Source: Paracoccaceae bacterium
GTDB lineage: Bacteria; Pseudomonadota; Alphaproteobacteria; Rhodobacterales; Rhodobacteraceae
NCBI GenBank assembly: GCA_011620265.1
Contig: WOZM01000274.1
Location: 2,149 to 37,779 of the forward strand
DNA: 35,631 bases
Direction of reading: 5' to 3'
A model generated the notes under the pieces. That model ran no database searches. It worked only from the letters and a program-made list of their open reading frames with translations, and was not told where the DNA came from. Both the position numbers and the translations under genes were made by a program. Positions 9,279-17,616 of the stretch are shown here, one piece after another; position 1 is the first letter of the stretch; every line of letters begins with the position of its first letter.

Positions 9279-11276
9279 ATGGCGGAGGCAATCCTTCCCC
9301 GCGCCCGGACTTGGCCCCGCTGGTCGGGTTGGGTATTGGCGCTGGGGCTCTTCCTTGTTCTCCGGGTCGCGGGCAAAGGCCTGGCGCCCTGGGCCTTCGA
9401 CTGGCCGAAGGCGCAGACGGTTCCGGTCGCGCGGTGGATCTCGGCCTTCACCAAATGGCTTCTGAACGAGGCGAGTTTCGGGCTCTTCACCTTCGCCGAG
9501 CTGACGCGCTTCATCGCGGCGGTGATCGACTTTCCCTACCGCATCGTCCTGTCGCTTCTGGCGACCGGGTTCCTCAAAGGGCAGGGCTCGGGGGCGGTGC
9601 AGATCCTGCCGCCGCTGGCCTGGATCGCGGTGATCGCGGTCTTCGCGCTGATCGGGGCCTGGGCCGGCGGGCGGCGGCTTGCGCTGCTGGTCGCCGCCTG
9701 CTTCACCTTCATCGCGATCTTCGGGCAATGGCAGAGCGCGATGGTAACGCTCGCCTCGATCCTCGTCGCGGTCCCTTTGGGCGTCGCCGGCGGGCTGATG
9801 CTCGGCATTCTCGCCTGGCGGAGCCCGCTCTTCGAGCGCCTGATCCGACCGGTCCTCGACCTCATGCAGACGATTCCGGTCTTCGCCTATCTGGTGCCGA
9901 TCCTCTTCCTCTTCGGCTTCGGCCCGACGGCGGCGGTGGTGGCGACGCTGATCTATGCGATGCCGCCGATGACGCGGGTGACGCAGCTCGCCTTGGCGCG
10001 GGTGCCGGGGGAGCTTGCGGATCTCGGCCACATGGTCGGCTGCACGCCGCGCCAGATGCTCTGGCGGGTGATGGTGCCCTCGGCGCGCGACGCGCTGATG
10101 GTGGGGGTCAACCAGGTGATCATGCTCAGCCTCAACATGGTGATCATCGCCTCGATGATCGGCGCGGGCGGGCTCGGCTTCGACGTTCTCGCGGCGCTCA
10201 GGCGGCTCGATTTCGGCGCCGGGCTCGAAGCCGGCTTCGCCATCGTGGCGCTTGCCGTGGCGCTCGACCGGCTGAGCCACGCGGCCGCGGCGCGGCAGGC
10301 AGGGAGCGTGCAGGGAGGTCCGGTGGCGCGGCATCCCTATCTCGCGGGGGCGCTCCTGACGGTCCTGATCGCCGCCATCCTCGGGCTGGTCGCACCGGCG
10401 GTGCAGACCTATCCGGCGGCATGGGAGCTTTCGACCGGCACCTTCTGGAGCCGGGTCGTCGAATGGATCAACGTCAACTTCTTCGACTTCCTCGAGGCGA
10501 TCAAGAACGCGGTTCTCCTCAACCTGCTCATCCCCTTCAAGCGCTTCCTTCTCGGCCTGCCCTGGGTCGGGGTCGCGGGGCTTCTGGCCTTCGCGGGCTG
10601 GCGGCTCGGCGGCTGGCGGCTGGCGGTTCTGACCGGGTCGCTCACCGTGCTGATCGCGGTCGCGGGATTGTGGGAAAAGGCGATGATCACCGTCTATCTC
10701 TGCGGCATCTCCACAGCGATCGCGATGCTGATCGGCCTGCCCGTCGGCATCCTCGCGGCCGAGCGCGACCGGCTCTGGACCGTCGTGCGGGCGGTCATCG
10801 ACACGCTGCAGACGCTGCCCTCCTTCGTCTATCTCATGCCGGCGGTGATGCTCTTCCGGGTCGGCGATTTCACCGCGATGATCGCGGTCGTGGCCTTCGC
10901 GGTGGCGCCGGCGATCCGCTACACGGTGCTGGGGCTGAAAGGCGTCGATCCGCGGCTGATCGAGGCGGGGCGGGCGATGGGCTGCACCGAGGGCCAGATC
11001 CTCCGGCGGATCCGGCTCAGGCTGGCGCTGCCGGAGATTCTTCTCGGCCTCAACCAGACGATCATGTTCGCGCTCTCGATGCTGGTCATCACGGCACTCG
11101 TCGGCACCCGCGACCTCGGGCAGGAGGTCTATATCGCGCTGACCAAGGCCGATCCGGGGCGCGGCCTTGTCGCGGGCCTCGCGGTCGCGTTCATCGCGAT
11201 CATCGCCGACCGGCTGATCCAGGCCGGAGCGCGGGCGGCGCGGGCGCGGCTCGGGCTCGGGGAGGGGGCGGCGTGA
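9279..11276 (+). CDS. Glycine-betaine-type ABC transporter permease, tandem duplication in one chain
   Basis: At 665 residues this inner-membrane protein is about twice the length of a ProW permease and contains two binding-protein-dependent permease domains. The first (about residues 145-330) has the coupling segment LADLGHMVGCTPRQMLWRVM. The second (about 460-655) repeats it as LIEAGRAMGCTEGQILRRI. Both halves have the PVFAYLVP / PSFVYLMP proline motif of the ProW family, so each half supplies one of the two membrane halves of the importer. Extra hydrophobic segments precede each domain. It lies 4 bases after the ATPase gene and is followed by a dispersed-repeat copy before the kinase-like gene. 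Fused ProW-like permeases of this form are known in alphaproteobacteria. Confidence 0.92.
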   Translation: MAEAILPRARTWPRWSGWVLALGLFLVLRVAGKGLAPWAFDWPKAQTVPVARWISAFTKWLLNEASFGLFTFAELTRFIAAVIDFPYRIVLSLLATGFLKGQGSGAVQILPPLAWIAVIAVFALIGAWAGGRRLALLVAACFTFIAIFGQWQSAMVTLASILVAVPLGVAGGLMLGILAWRSPLFERLIRPVLDLMQTIPVFAYLVPILFLFGFGPTAAVVATLIYAMPPMTRVTQLALARVPGELADLGHMVGCTPRQMLWRVMVPSARDALMVGVNQVIMLSLNMVIIASMIGAGGLGFDVLAALRRLDFGAGLEAGFAIVALAVALDRLSHAAAARQAGSVQGGPVARHPYLAGALLTVLIAAILGLVAPAVQTYPAAWELSTGTFWSRVVEWINVNFFDFLEAIKNAVLLNLLIPFKRFLLGLPWVGVAGLLAFAGWRLGGWRLAVLTGSLTVLIAVAGLWEKAMITVYLCGISTAIAMLIGLPVGILAAERDRLWTVVRAVIDTLQTLPSFVYLMPAVMLFRVGDFTAMIAVVAFAVAPAIRYTVLGLKGVDPRLIEAGRAMGCTEGQILRRIRLRLALPEILLGLNQTIMFALSMLVITALVGTRDLGQEVYIALTKADPGRGLVAGLAVAFIAIIADRLIQAGARAARARLGLGEGAA

Positions 11277-11286
11277 TGGAGAGGAC

Positions 11287-11326
11287 GGGAGCCTCCGGCG
11301 GGGATATTTGCGGCAAGATGAAGGGG
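11287..11326 (+). repeat. Dispersed 40-base repeat, copy A, between permease and kinase-like gene
   Basis: This copy has the same length as copy B at 4831-4870 and matches it at 33 of 40 positions. It begins GGGAGCCTCCGGCGG, has the core GATATTTGCGGCAAGATG and ends GAAGGGG. The AAGGGG at 11321-11326 lies 7 bases before ATG 11334, so the repeat supplies the ribosome binding site of the kinase-like gene. The 24-base core from 11301 matches copy C (19831-19854) at 23 positions. Confidence 0.85.
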
Positions 11327-11333
11327 CAGGGGC

Positions 11334-12221
11334 ATGACGGTTGACCATGTCCGGGCGCTGCCCTGCTGGGAGGGCGAGGTGACGGCGGAGCCGCTGACCG
11401 GCGGGCTGTCGAACGAAAGCTGGAAGGTCACCGATGCGGCCGGCGCGCATGTGGTGCGCTTCGGCGCGGATTTCCCGTTCCACCATGTCAGCCGCGCCAA
11501 CGAGGTGATGGCGGCGCGGGCGGCCCATGCGGCGGGCTTCGCGCCGGCGGTGGAATATGCCGCACCGGGGGTCATGGTCTCGGCCTTTGTCGCGGCGCGG
11601 ACCTGGGGCGCGGCGGAGGTCCGGGCCGATCCGGCGCGGGTGGGGCGGTTCCTGCGCGCCTTTCACGCGCGGATGCCGGGCGAGGTCTCGGGGCCGGGGG
11701 CGATCTTCTGGGTCTTCCACGTGATCCGCGACTATGCCCGGACGCTTGCGGCCAAGCGGAGCCGGTTCGCGGGCAGCCTGCCGCATCTGGTGCGGGTGGC
11801 GGCGGCGATGGAGGCGGCGCAGGTCGCGCTGCCCGTCATCTATGGCCATCACGATCTTCTGCCCGCGAATTTCCTCGAGGATGCGGCCGGGCGGCTCTGG
11901 CTCATCGACTACGAATATGCCGGTTTCGGCACCGCGATGTTCGACCTTGCCGGGGCCGCGTCGAATGCCGGGATGGGGGCGGAGGAGGCCGAGGCGCTTC
12001 TGACGGCCTATTTCGGCGCCGCGCCGGATGCCGCGATGCATCGGGCCTTCGACGCGATGCAATGCGCGAGCCTTGCGCGCGAGGCGATGTGGGCGATGGT
12101 CTCGGAGATCTTCCTCGCCGCGCTCGGGGCCGACTACGACGCCCATGCCCGCGACTATCTCGGCCGGCTCGACGCCGCGCTCGACCGCTACCAGTCCCTT
12201 TACGGAAAGATCACTCCATGA
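11334..12221 (+). CDS. Choline/ethanolamine-kinase-like phosphotransferase (APH fold)
   Basis: This 295-residue protein has the aminoglycoside-phosphotransferase/choline-kinase fold. Visible are the N-terminal GGLSNESWKV nucleotide-binding segment, the catalytic loop YGHHDLLPANFL (D174, N179) and the metal-binding aspartate D192 in LIDYEYAG, a form typical of choline kinases. It probably phosphorylates a hydroxylated amine in the cytoplasm, such as choline, ethanolamine or an analogue. Its stop overlaps the start of the flavoprotein gene (ATGA), and it lies downstream of a betaine-type importer. Why an apparently catabolic operon needs a kinase is not obvious; trapping the imported compound or phosphorylating an aminoalcohol is possible. 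The ATG at 11334 has a ribosome binding site provided by the upstream repeat. Confidence 0.85.
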   Translation: MTVDHVRALPCWEGEVTAEPLTGGLSNESWKVTDAAGAHVVRFGADFPFHHVSRANEVMAARAAHAAGFAPAVEYAAPGVMVSAFVAARTWGAAEVRADPARVGRFLRAFHARMPGEVSGPGAIFWVFHVIRDYARTLAAKRSRFAGSLPHLVRVAAAMEAAQVALPVIYGHHDLLPANFLEDAAGRLWLIDYEYAGFGTAMFDLAGAASNAGMGAEEAEALLTAYFGAAPDAAMHRAFDAMQCASLAREAMWAMVSEIFLAALGADYDAHARDYLGRLDAALDRYQSLYGKITP

Positions 12222-14656
12222 CCCTGCCTTCGCACGCCCGGATCGTCGTCATCGGCGGCGGCATCATCGGCTGTTCCACCGCCTATCACCTCGCGCGCGA
12301 CCACAAGGCGGAGGTAGTCCTGCTGGAGCAGGGCAGGCTCACCTCCGGCTCGACCTGGCATGCGGCGGGGCTGGTGGGCCAGCTTCGTTCCTCCGCCTCG
12401 ATCACCCGGGTGCTGAAATACTCGGTCGATCTCTACAAGGGACTGGCGGCGGAGACCGGGCTCGAGACCGGGTGGAAGATGACCGGCTGTCTCAGGCTCG
12501 CCACCAATGCCGACCGCTGGACCGAATACAAGCGGCTGGCCACGACGGCGCGGTCGTTCGGGATGGAGATGCATCTCGTCTCGCCGGCCGAGGTGAAGCG
12601 GATGTGGCCGCTGATGGAGGTGTCGGATCTGGTCGGCGCGAGCTGGCTGCCGACCGACGGGCAGGCCTCGCCCTCGGACATCACCCAATCGCTCGCCAGG
12701 GGCGCGCGGATGCACGGGGCGAAGATCGTCGAGGGCGTGCGGGTCACGGGCTTCGGCATGGCCGGGGGGCGCATCGCATCGGTGAAGACCTCGGCTGGCG
12801 AGATCGCCTGCGAGACGGTGGTGAACTGCGCCGGCCAGTGGGCGCGGCAGGTGGGGGCGATGGCCGGGATCAACGTGCCGCTGCAGCCGGTGAAGCACCA
12901 GTATGTCGTCACCGAGAAGATCGACGGCCTCGCCGCGGACGCGCCGACGCTGCGCGATCCCGACCGGCGGACCTATTTCAAGGAAGAGGTCGGCGGGCTG
13001 GTGATGGGCGGCTACGAGCCGAACCCGCAGCCCTGGACCACGGGCGACGTTCCGGACGACTGGGAATTCCGGCTCTTCGACGACGATTTCGATCATTTCG
13101 AGCAGCATATGGACGAGGCGATCGCCCGGGTTCCGGCGCTGGCGGAGGCCGGCGTGAAGCAGATGATCAACGGCCCGGAAAGCTTCACCCCGGACGGGAA
13201 CTTCATCCTCGGCGCGGCACCGGAATGCCCCAACATGTTCGTCGGCGCCGGCTTCAACGCCTTCGGCATCGCCAGCGGAGGCGGCGCCGGCTGGGTGCTC
13301 GCCGACTGGGTGGTGAACGGCGAGGCGCCGCTCGATCTCTGGACGGTCGACATCCGGCGCTTCGCGGGGATGCACCGCGACCGGCAATGGGTCGCGGACC
13401 GCACCCTCGAGGCCTACGGCAAGCATTACACGATCGGTTTCCCGCACGAGGAATACCAAAGCGGCCGGCCCCGGATCGTGTCGCCGCTTTACCAGCGGCT
13501 GAAGGCGCACCGGGCGGTCTTCGGCTCGAAGCTCGGCTGGGAGCGGCCGAACTGGTTCGCGCCCGAGGGGATGGCGCCGCAGGACGTCTATTCGATGGGA
13601 CGGCAGAACTGGTTCGGCCCGGTCGGCGGCGAGCACGCCCATGTGCGCGAGGCGGTCGGCATCTTCGACCAGTCGTCCTTCGCCAAATACGAGGTGACGG
13701 GGGCGGATGCGGCGCGCGCGCTCGACCATGTCTTCGCCGGCAACGTGGCGAAGGCGCCGGGGCGGCTGACCTATACCCAGGCGTTGAACTCGCGCGGCGG
13801 GATCGAATGCGACCTGACGGTGGCGCGGCTCGCCGAGGACCGGTTCTACATCGTCACCGGCACCGGATACCGGACCCATGACCTTGCCTGGATCTCGGAG
13901 CATCTGCCCCGGGGCGATGTGGCGATCCGCGACATCACCGAGGATTGGGGGGTGCTGTCGCTGATGGGGCCGAAGGCGCGCGCCGTGCTGGCGCGGGTGA
14001 CCGGGGCCGACGTGTCGAATGCGGGCTTTCCCTTCGGCCATGTGCGCGAGATCGGGGTCGCCGGGGCCGTCGTCCGGGCGCTCCGCGTGACCTATGTCGG
14101 CGAGCTTGGCTGGGAGCTTCACGTGCCGCTCGCCGCGACCGGGGCGGTCTTCGACGCGCTGATGGCGGCGGGGGCGGGCGAGGGGATCCGGCCGGTGGGC
14201 TACCGGGCGATCGAATCGCTCCGGCTGGAGAAGGGCTATCGCGCCTGGTCCTCCGATATCACCCCGAACGACACGCCCGACGAGGCGGGGCTCGGCTGGG
14301 CGGTGAAGATGCGCTCGAACGCCGACTTCATCGGCCGCAAGGCGCTCGAGGCGGCGGCGGGGCAGCCGTTGAAAAAGCGCCTCGCGGGGTTCACGCTCGA
14401 CGATCCCGCGGCGGTCCTCGTCGGGCGGGAGACGATCCTGCGGGACGGGGAGCCGGTGGGCTATCTCACCTCGGGGGGCTACGGCTACACGGTCGGCAAG
14501 AGCATCGGCTACGGCTATGTCCGCCATCCGGGGGGCGTCACGGACGACTTCCTGCGCGCGGGGCGCTACGATCTCGTCGTCGCCAACGAGGTCTTCCCGG
14601 CGAGGATCGGGATGGAACCGTTCTACGATCCGGGAAACCTGCGCGTCCGGTCCTGA
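12218..14656 (+). CDS. Dimethylglycine-dehydrogenase-like flavoprotein with GcvT folate domains
   Basis: This 812-residue protein joins an N-terminal FAD oxidoreductase of the DAO family to a C-terminal aminomethyltransferase (GcvT) module. The Rossmann motif is VIGGGIIGCSTAYHLA (residues 11-26). The STWHAAGL motif with H48 is where dimethylglycine and sarcosine dehydrogenases bind FAD covalently. The central FAO_M-like part is near residues 370-420, GcvT about 425-700 and GcvT_C about 720-805. Such enzymes remove N-methyl groups oxidatively and pass the formaldehyde unit to tetrahydrofolate. The start at ATG 12218 overlaps the kinase stop. In operon with a betaine-type importer, dimethylglycine or another N-methylated amine is the likely substrate. 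The nearby AEP genes make an N-methyl-aminophosphonate worth testing. Length and domains appear complete. Confidence 0.88.
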   Translation: MTLPSHARIVVIGGGIIGCSTAYHLARDHKAEVVLLEQGRLTSGSTWHAAGLVGQLRSSASITRVLKYSVDLYKGLAAETGLETGWKMTGCLRLATNADRWTEYKRLATTARSFGMEMHLVSPAEVKRMWPLMEVSDLVGASWLPTDGQASPSDITQSLARGARMHGAKIVEGVRVTGFGMAGGRIASVKTSAGEIACETVVNCAGQWARQVGAMAGINVPLQPVKHQYVVTEKIDGLAADAPTLRDPDRRTYFKEEVGGLVMGGYEPNPQPWTTGDVPDDWEFRLFDDDFDHFEQHMDEAIARVPALAEAGVKQMINGPESFTPDGNFILGAAPECPNMFVGAGFNAFGIASGGGAGWVLADWVVNGEAPLDLWTVDIRRFAGMHRDRQWVADRTLEAYGKHYTIGFPHEEYQSGRPRIVSPLYQRLKAHRAVFGSKLGWERPNWFAPEGMAPQDVYSMGRQNWFGPVGGEHAHVREAVGIFDQSSFAKYEVTGADAARALDHVFAGNVAKAPGRLTYTQALNSRGGIECDLTVARLAEDRFYIVTGTGYRTHDLAWISEHLPRGDVAIRDITEDWGVLSLMGPKARAVLARVTGADVSNAGFPFGHVREIGVAGAVVRALRVTYVGELGWELHVPLAATGAVFDALMAAGAGEGIRPVGYRAIESLRLEKGYRAWSSDITPNDTPDEAGLGWAVKMRSNADFIGRKALEAAAGQPLKKRLAGFTLDDPAAVLVGRETILRDGEPVGYLTSGGYGYTVGKSIGYGYVRHPGGVTDDFLRAGRYDLVVANEVFPARIGMEPFYDPGNLRVRS

Positions 14657-14728
14657 GGGCCCGCGCCGGTTTCCGTCAGGCCAGATTCGGATATACAATA
14701 GCGAATTGAATGCCTTGCGTGGCGTCGT

Positions 14729-16393
14729 TCAGGTTTTTGCCCGGCTCAGCCGGCTGGCGAGCAGGTCGCCGGTCTCCGACAGGATCGGATAGGCGATCAT
14801 GGTGAAGGCGGAGTTGACCTGCTTCAGCGCCCTCAGCGTCTCCTGGTGGATGTTCGAGGTCTCGATGCTCTCCGCAAGGCCCTGCTTCAGCCGGTCGAGA
14901 TGCGATCGCTGCAGGCGTTGCTCGATATCGCGGACATGGTCCTTTTCCCCGACGAGGGCGCGGGCGGCGTCGGGGTTGAGCGTCATGAGGACGTTCAGCC
15001 CGGATTGCGCGTTCGACAGGACGCGGTCGTGGAAGTCGCGGATCTCGCGCAAGCCGGCTTCGGAGAACGTGGCGCCGCTCTGGTCGAGCCGCCGGGCGAG
15101 GCCGAGCATCGTATCGGCGATGGCATTGCCGGCGCTTTCGAGATTGACCGCCATGTCGGCCAGTTCGAGCCCCCGGCGCGTCACGTCCTCGTCGTTCGAG
15201 CTCCGCTGCACTTTCGCGAGGTAAAGCTTTGTATCGATGTGCATCTTGTCGATTTCGGCTTCCTTGGCGCGGATCGCCGCGGCGGTCGCGTCGTTCCAGT
15301 CGTCATAGACCCCGATGACCGAGCGCAGCATCGCCTCCACGCCTTCGCCCATCTGCAGGATCTCGCGCGCGGCACAGGCCAGCGCCCGGTCGGGATGTGA
15401 AAGGGCCGCGGGATCGAGCGCGCTGACCCGCGACAGGTTCGCGGTCTCCGCCGGCGGCGTCACGAAGCGCGAGACGAGCTTCAGGACTGGGCCGACCACC
15501 GGCAGCGCCAGAAGGGCAAGCGCGAGGTTGAAGGCGAGGTGCAGGTTGATCACCTGTCGCGCCGACGTGGCGCCGAGAAGATCGAGGGGCGGCGCGAAGA
15601 CCGACAGGGCCAGAAGCGCCGCCGCCGCGCCGCCGCCCCTCAGCGCGAGGTTGGCGATCACCACGCGCCGCGCGGCGATGTCGGAACCGAGCGTCAGCAC
15701 ATAGGCGATGATCGTGCCGCCGAGATTGGCGCCGAGCACCATCGCGATGCCGGCGGTGACCGGCAACACGCCTTGCGCCGCGAGCGTCACGAACAACAGG
15801 ACCGCCGCGACCGAGGAATGCACCGCCCAGGCGAAGACCGCCCCGATGACGAAGGCGGTGACCGGATCGCCGCCGAGATAGCCCATCGCGGCGACCAGCC
15901 CGGCGCTGTCGCGCAAGGGTTCGGTCGCGGCCCGGATCATCGACAGCGACACGAAGATCAGCGCGAGGCCGATCAACACGCGGCCGGCCATCCGGTAGTC
16001 GCGGCTCTCGGCCTTGAGAAAGAGCGCGACCCCCGCCACAAGGAGCACCGGCACCAGCCAGTCGGCCCGGGCGAGCAGGATCTGCGCCACGATCGCCGAG
16101 CCGAGATCGGCGCCAAGGAGGATCGCGAGCCCCGCGACACCGGCGAGCGTGCCCGCCGCCACGAAGTTCGCTGTCAGGATGGCGACGGCGGTCGAGCTTT
16201 GCAGGACGATCGCCGCCGCGGTTCCGGTCAGCGCCGCAAGCAGCCGGTTCTCCGCCCCCCGCCGGAGAAGCCGGCGGAGCAGCACCGACCAGCCGCGCTC
16301 CACCCCGGTGCGCACGAGCCGCACCGCCCAGATCAGAAGGGCGGCGGCGCCGGCGACATTGAGCAGGAAAAGCAGCGGCGAGGGTTCGGGCAT
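14729..16393 (-). CDS. Na+/phosphate cotransporter with C-terminal PhoU-like domain
   Basis: This 554-residue inner-membrane protein resembles the NptA/PNaS (Na/Pi cotransporter II) family. The membrane part (about residues 1-320) has the two inverted repeats of the family. The first carries the hallmark QSSTA at 65-69; the second has the variant HSSVA at 192-196. Residues about 345-540 form a helical PhoU-like domain (repeated charged heptads, for example KEAEIDKMHIDTKLYL). It probably moves inorganic phosphate with sodium; export or efflux control has been proposed for related bacterial proteins. The gene converges on the flavoprotein gene and diverges from a LysR gene across a Pho-box-like sequence, which fits control by phosphate supply. 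The start at ATG 16393 has GGAC upstream. Confidence 0.9.
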   Translation of the reverse strand: MPEPSPLLFLLNVAGAAALLIWAVRLVRTGVERGWSVLLRRLLRRGAENRLLAALTGTAAAIVLQSSTAVAILTANFVAAGTLAGVAGLAILLGADLGSAIVAQILLARADWLVPVLLVAGVALFLKAESRDYRMAGRVLIGLALIFVSLSMIRAATEPLRDSAGLVAAMGYLGGDPVTAFVIGAVFAWAVHSSVAAVLLFVTLAAQGVLPVTAGIAMVLGANLGGTIIAYVLTLGSDIAARRVVIANLALRGGGAAAALLALSVFAPPLDLLGATSARQVINLHLAFNLALALLALPVVGPVLKLVSRFVTPPAETANLSRVSALDPAALSHPDRALACAAREILQMGEGVEAMLRSVIGVYDDWNDATAAAIRAKEAEIDKMHIDTKLYLAKVQRSSNDEDVTRRGLELADMAVNLESAGNAIADTMLGLARRLDQSGATFSEAGLREIRDFHDRVLSNAQSGLNVLMTLNPDAARALVGEKDHVRDIEQRLQRSHLDRLKQGLAESIETSNIHQETLRALKQVNSAFTMIAYPILSETGDLLASRLSRAKT

Positions 16394-16423
16394 TCTTGTC
16401 GTCCTTGTTCGACCGGGGTCATG

Positions 16424-16441
16424 TTGTCATAAAACCGTCAC
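16424..16441 (+). promoter_or_regulatory. Pho box (candidate PhoB binding site)
   Basis: TTGTCAT - AAAA - CCGTCAC is a 7-4-7 direct repeat close to the PhoB consensus CTGTCAT-AAAT-CTGTCAC (only the first base of one half and the second base of the other differ). It is 31-48 bases ahead of the Na+/phosphate cotransporter start and about 110 bases ahead of the LysR gene. In the plus direction TACAAT at 16450-16455 is a fitting -10. In the minus direction a TTGTAA - 17 - TATGAC promoter overlaps the box. Either or both genes may be PhoB-controlled. Confidence 0.65.
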
Positions 16442-16548
16442 ATAATGTTTACAATCCGCCGGGCGCCGTTCGCCGCCCTGTCTTCGGTCCTGTTGACTTC
16501 GCGGCGCCACGGCTTCAGGTGGTCGCGGGTGGCGCCGGGGAGGTGCGG

Positions 16549-17451
16549 ATGGCATTCACCATCAGACAGTTGCAGTTCTTCGTCGCGGCGGCCGAAAAGG
16601 CCAGCGTTTCCGGCGCGGCGCGGGCGCTTTCGATCTCGCAAAGCTCGATCACCGAGGCAATCCAGTCGCTGGAAGCCGATCTCGGGGTGACGCTCTTCGA
16701 GCGCCGCGCGCGCGGGCTCGACCTCACGCACAAGGGCTCGCTCTTCCTTCGCCACGCGACGCAGATCCTCGGCGACGTGTCGAACGCGCGGATGGCGTTC
16801 CGCGACGAGGCGGGGCAGATGGCGGGCAAGCTGTCGCTCGGCGTCACCTCGCTGGTTGCGGGCTATGTGCTTTCCGACATCCTGTCGCGGTTCCGCCGGG
16901 CCTGGCCCGAGGTGGAACTGTCGGCGATCGAGGACGACGGCGACTATCTCCAGCACCTCCTGATCGGCGGCGAACTCGACGTCGCGGTGATGCTGACCTC
17001 GTCGATCCGCGACCGCGCGGCGCTCCAGGTCGAGAGCCTGCTCGTCTCGCCCTACCGGCTCTGGCTGCCGCTCGGCCATCCTCTGACCGATGCCGAGGCG
17101 ATCGCCCTCGACCAGCTTGCCGGCGAACCGCTGATCCTCCTCACCGTCGACGAGATCGAGGAGAGCACGCGGCGGCTCATGGCGGCGCTTTCGGTCAAGC
17201 CCGACATCGCCTTCCGCACCCGCTCGGTCGAGGCGGTGCGGAGCCTCGTGGCGACCGGGGCAGGGGTGGCGCTCCTGCCGTCGCTCGTCTACCGGCCGTG
17301 GTCGCTCGAAGGCGACCGGATCGAGATCCGAGACGTGTCGGGCGACCTGCCCTCGGTGCAGGTCGGGCTCTGCTGGCGCAAGGGCGCGCCCTTGTCGCCG
17401 GTCGCGCGGGCCTTCGTCCGCGCGGCGCAGGGCGCGGTGCCGGAGCGCTGA
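16549..17451 (+). CDS. LysR-type transcriptional regulator
   Basis: This 300-residue regulator begins MAFTIRQLQFFVAAAEKAS with the LysR helix-turn-helix (VSGAARALSISQSSITEAI) and LTHKGSLFL beyond it, followed by a full effector-binding domain. The frame is open upstream to 16396, but ATG 16549 gives the canonical LysR N-terminus and has GGGGAGG before it. It lies upstream of, and co-directional with, the polyamine-type ABC operon, 165 bases away, so it may control that operon. It also diverges from the phosphate cotransporter, so it could respond to phosphate status. The effector cannot be told from sequence. Serine and alanine in the recognition helix are ordinary for the family. Confidence 0.92.
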   Translation: MAFTIRQLQFFVAAAEKASVSGAARALSISQSSITEAIQSLEADLGVTLFERRARGLDLTHKGSLFLRHATQILGDVSNARMAFRDEAGQMAGKLSLGVTSLVAGYVLSDILSRFRRAWPEVELSAIEDDGDYLQHLLIGGELDVAVMLTSSIRDRAALQVESLLVSPYRLWLPLGHPLTDAEAIALDQLAGEPLILLTVDEIEESTRRLMAALSVKPDIAFRTRSVEAVRSLVATGAGVALLPSLVYRPWSLEGDRIEIRDVSGDLPSVQVGLCWRKGAPLSPVARAFVRAAQGAVPER

Positions 17452-17472
17452 GGTATCGGCATGGCCGATACC
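17452..17472. promoter_or_regulatory. Perfect 9-bp inverted repeat directly after the LysR stop
   Basis: GGTATCGGC-ATG-GCCGATACC begins at the base after the LysR stop codon. The perfect 9-pair arms with a 3-base loop could form a terminator-like hairpin; the following bases are T-rich (CTTTCTTTT) but not an unbroken run. It could equally be a dimeric regulator site for the next operon. Confidence 0.6.
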
Positions 17473-17475
17473 ACC

Positions 17476-17491
17476 TATCTTTCTTTTGATA
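17476..17491. promoter_or_regulatory. Candidate operator upstream of polyamine-type operon
   Basis: TATC - 8 bases - GATA is a dyad in the AT-rich part of the 165-base gap between the LysR gene and the binding-protein gene. The size suits a LysR box. Support is positional only. Confidence 0.3.
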
Positions 17492-17616
17492 TTGCGAATG
17501 ATCCGGGCCGGTCACAGACTAGGGCCAGCTTGGCCCGCGCCGGGCGGTGCGGCCGCGCGCGCATCGGAGGGCGGCGCGGACAACAGAAAAAGACGTCAAC
17601 AGGAAGGTGCACTACC

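Noticed and set aside
12200-14698. 832-codon open frame opposite the DMGDH-like gene
   Set aside because: Same reasons: composition typical of an antisense frame in high-GC DNA, while the plus strand encodes a complete flavoprotein.
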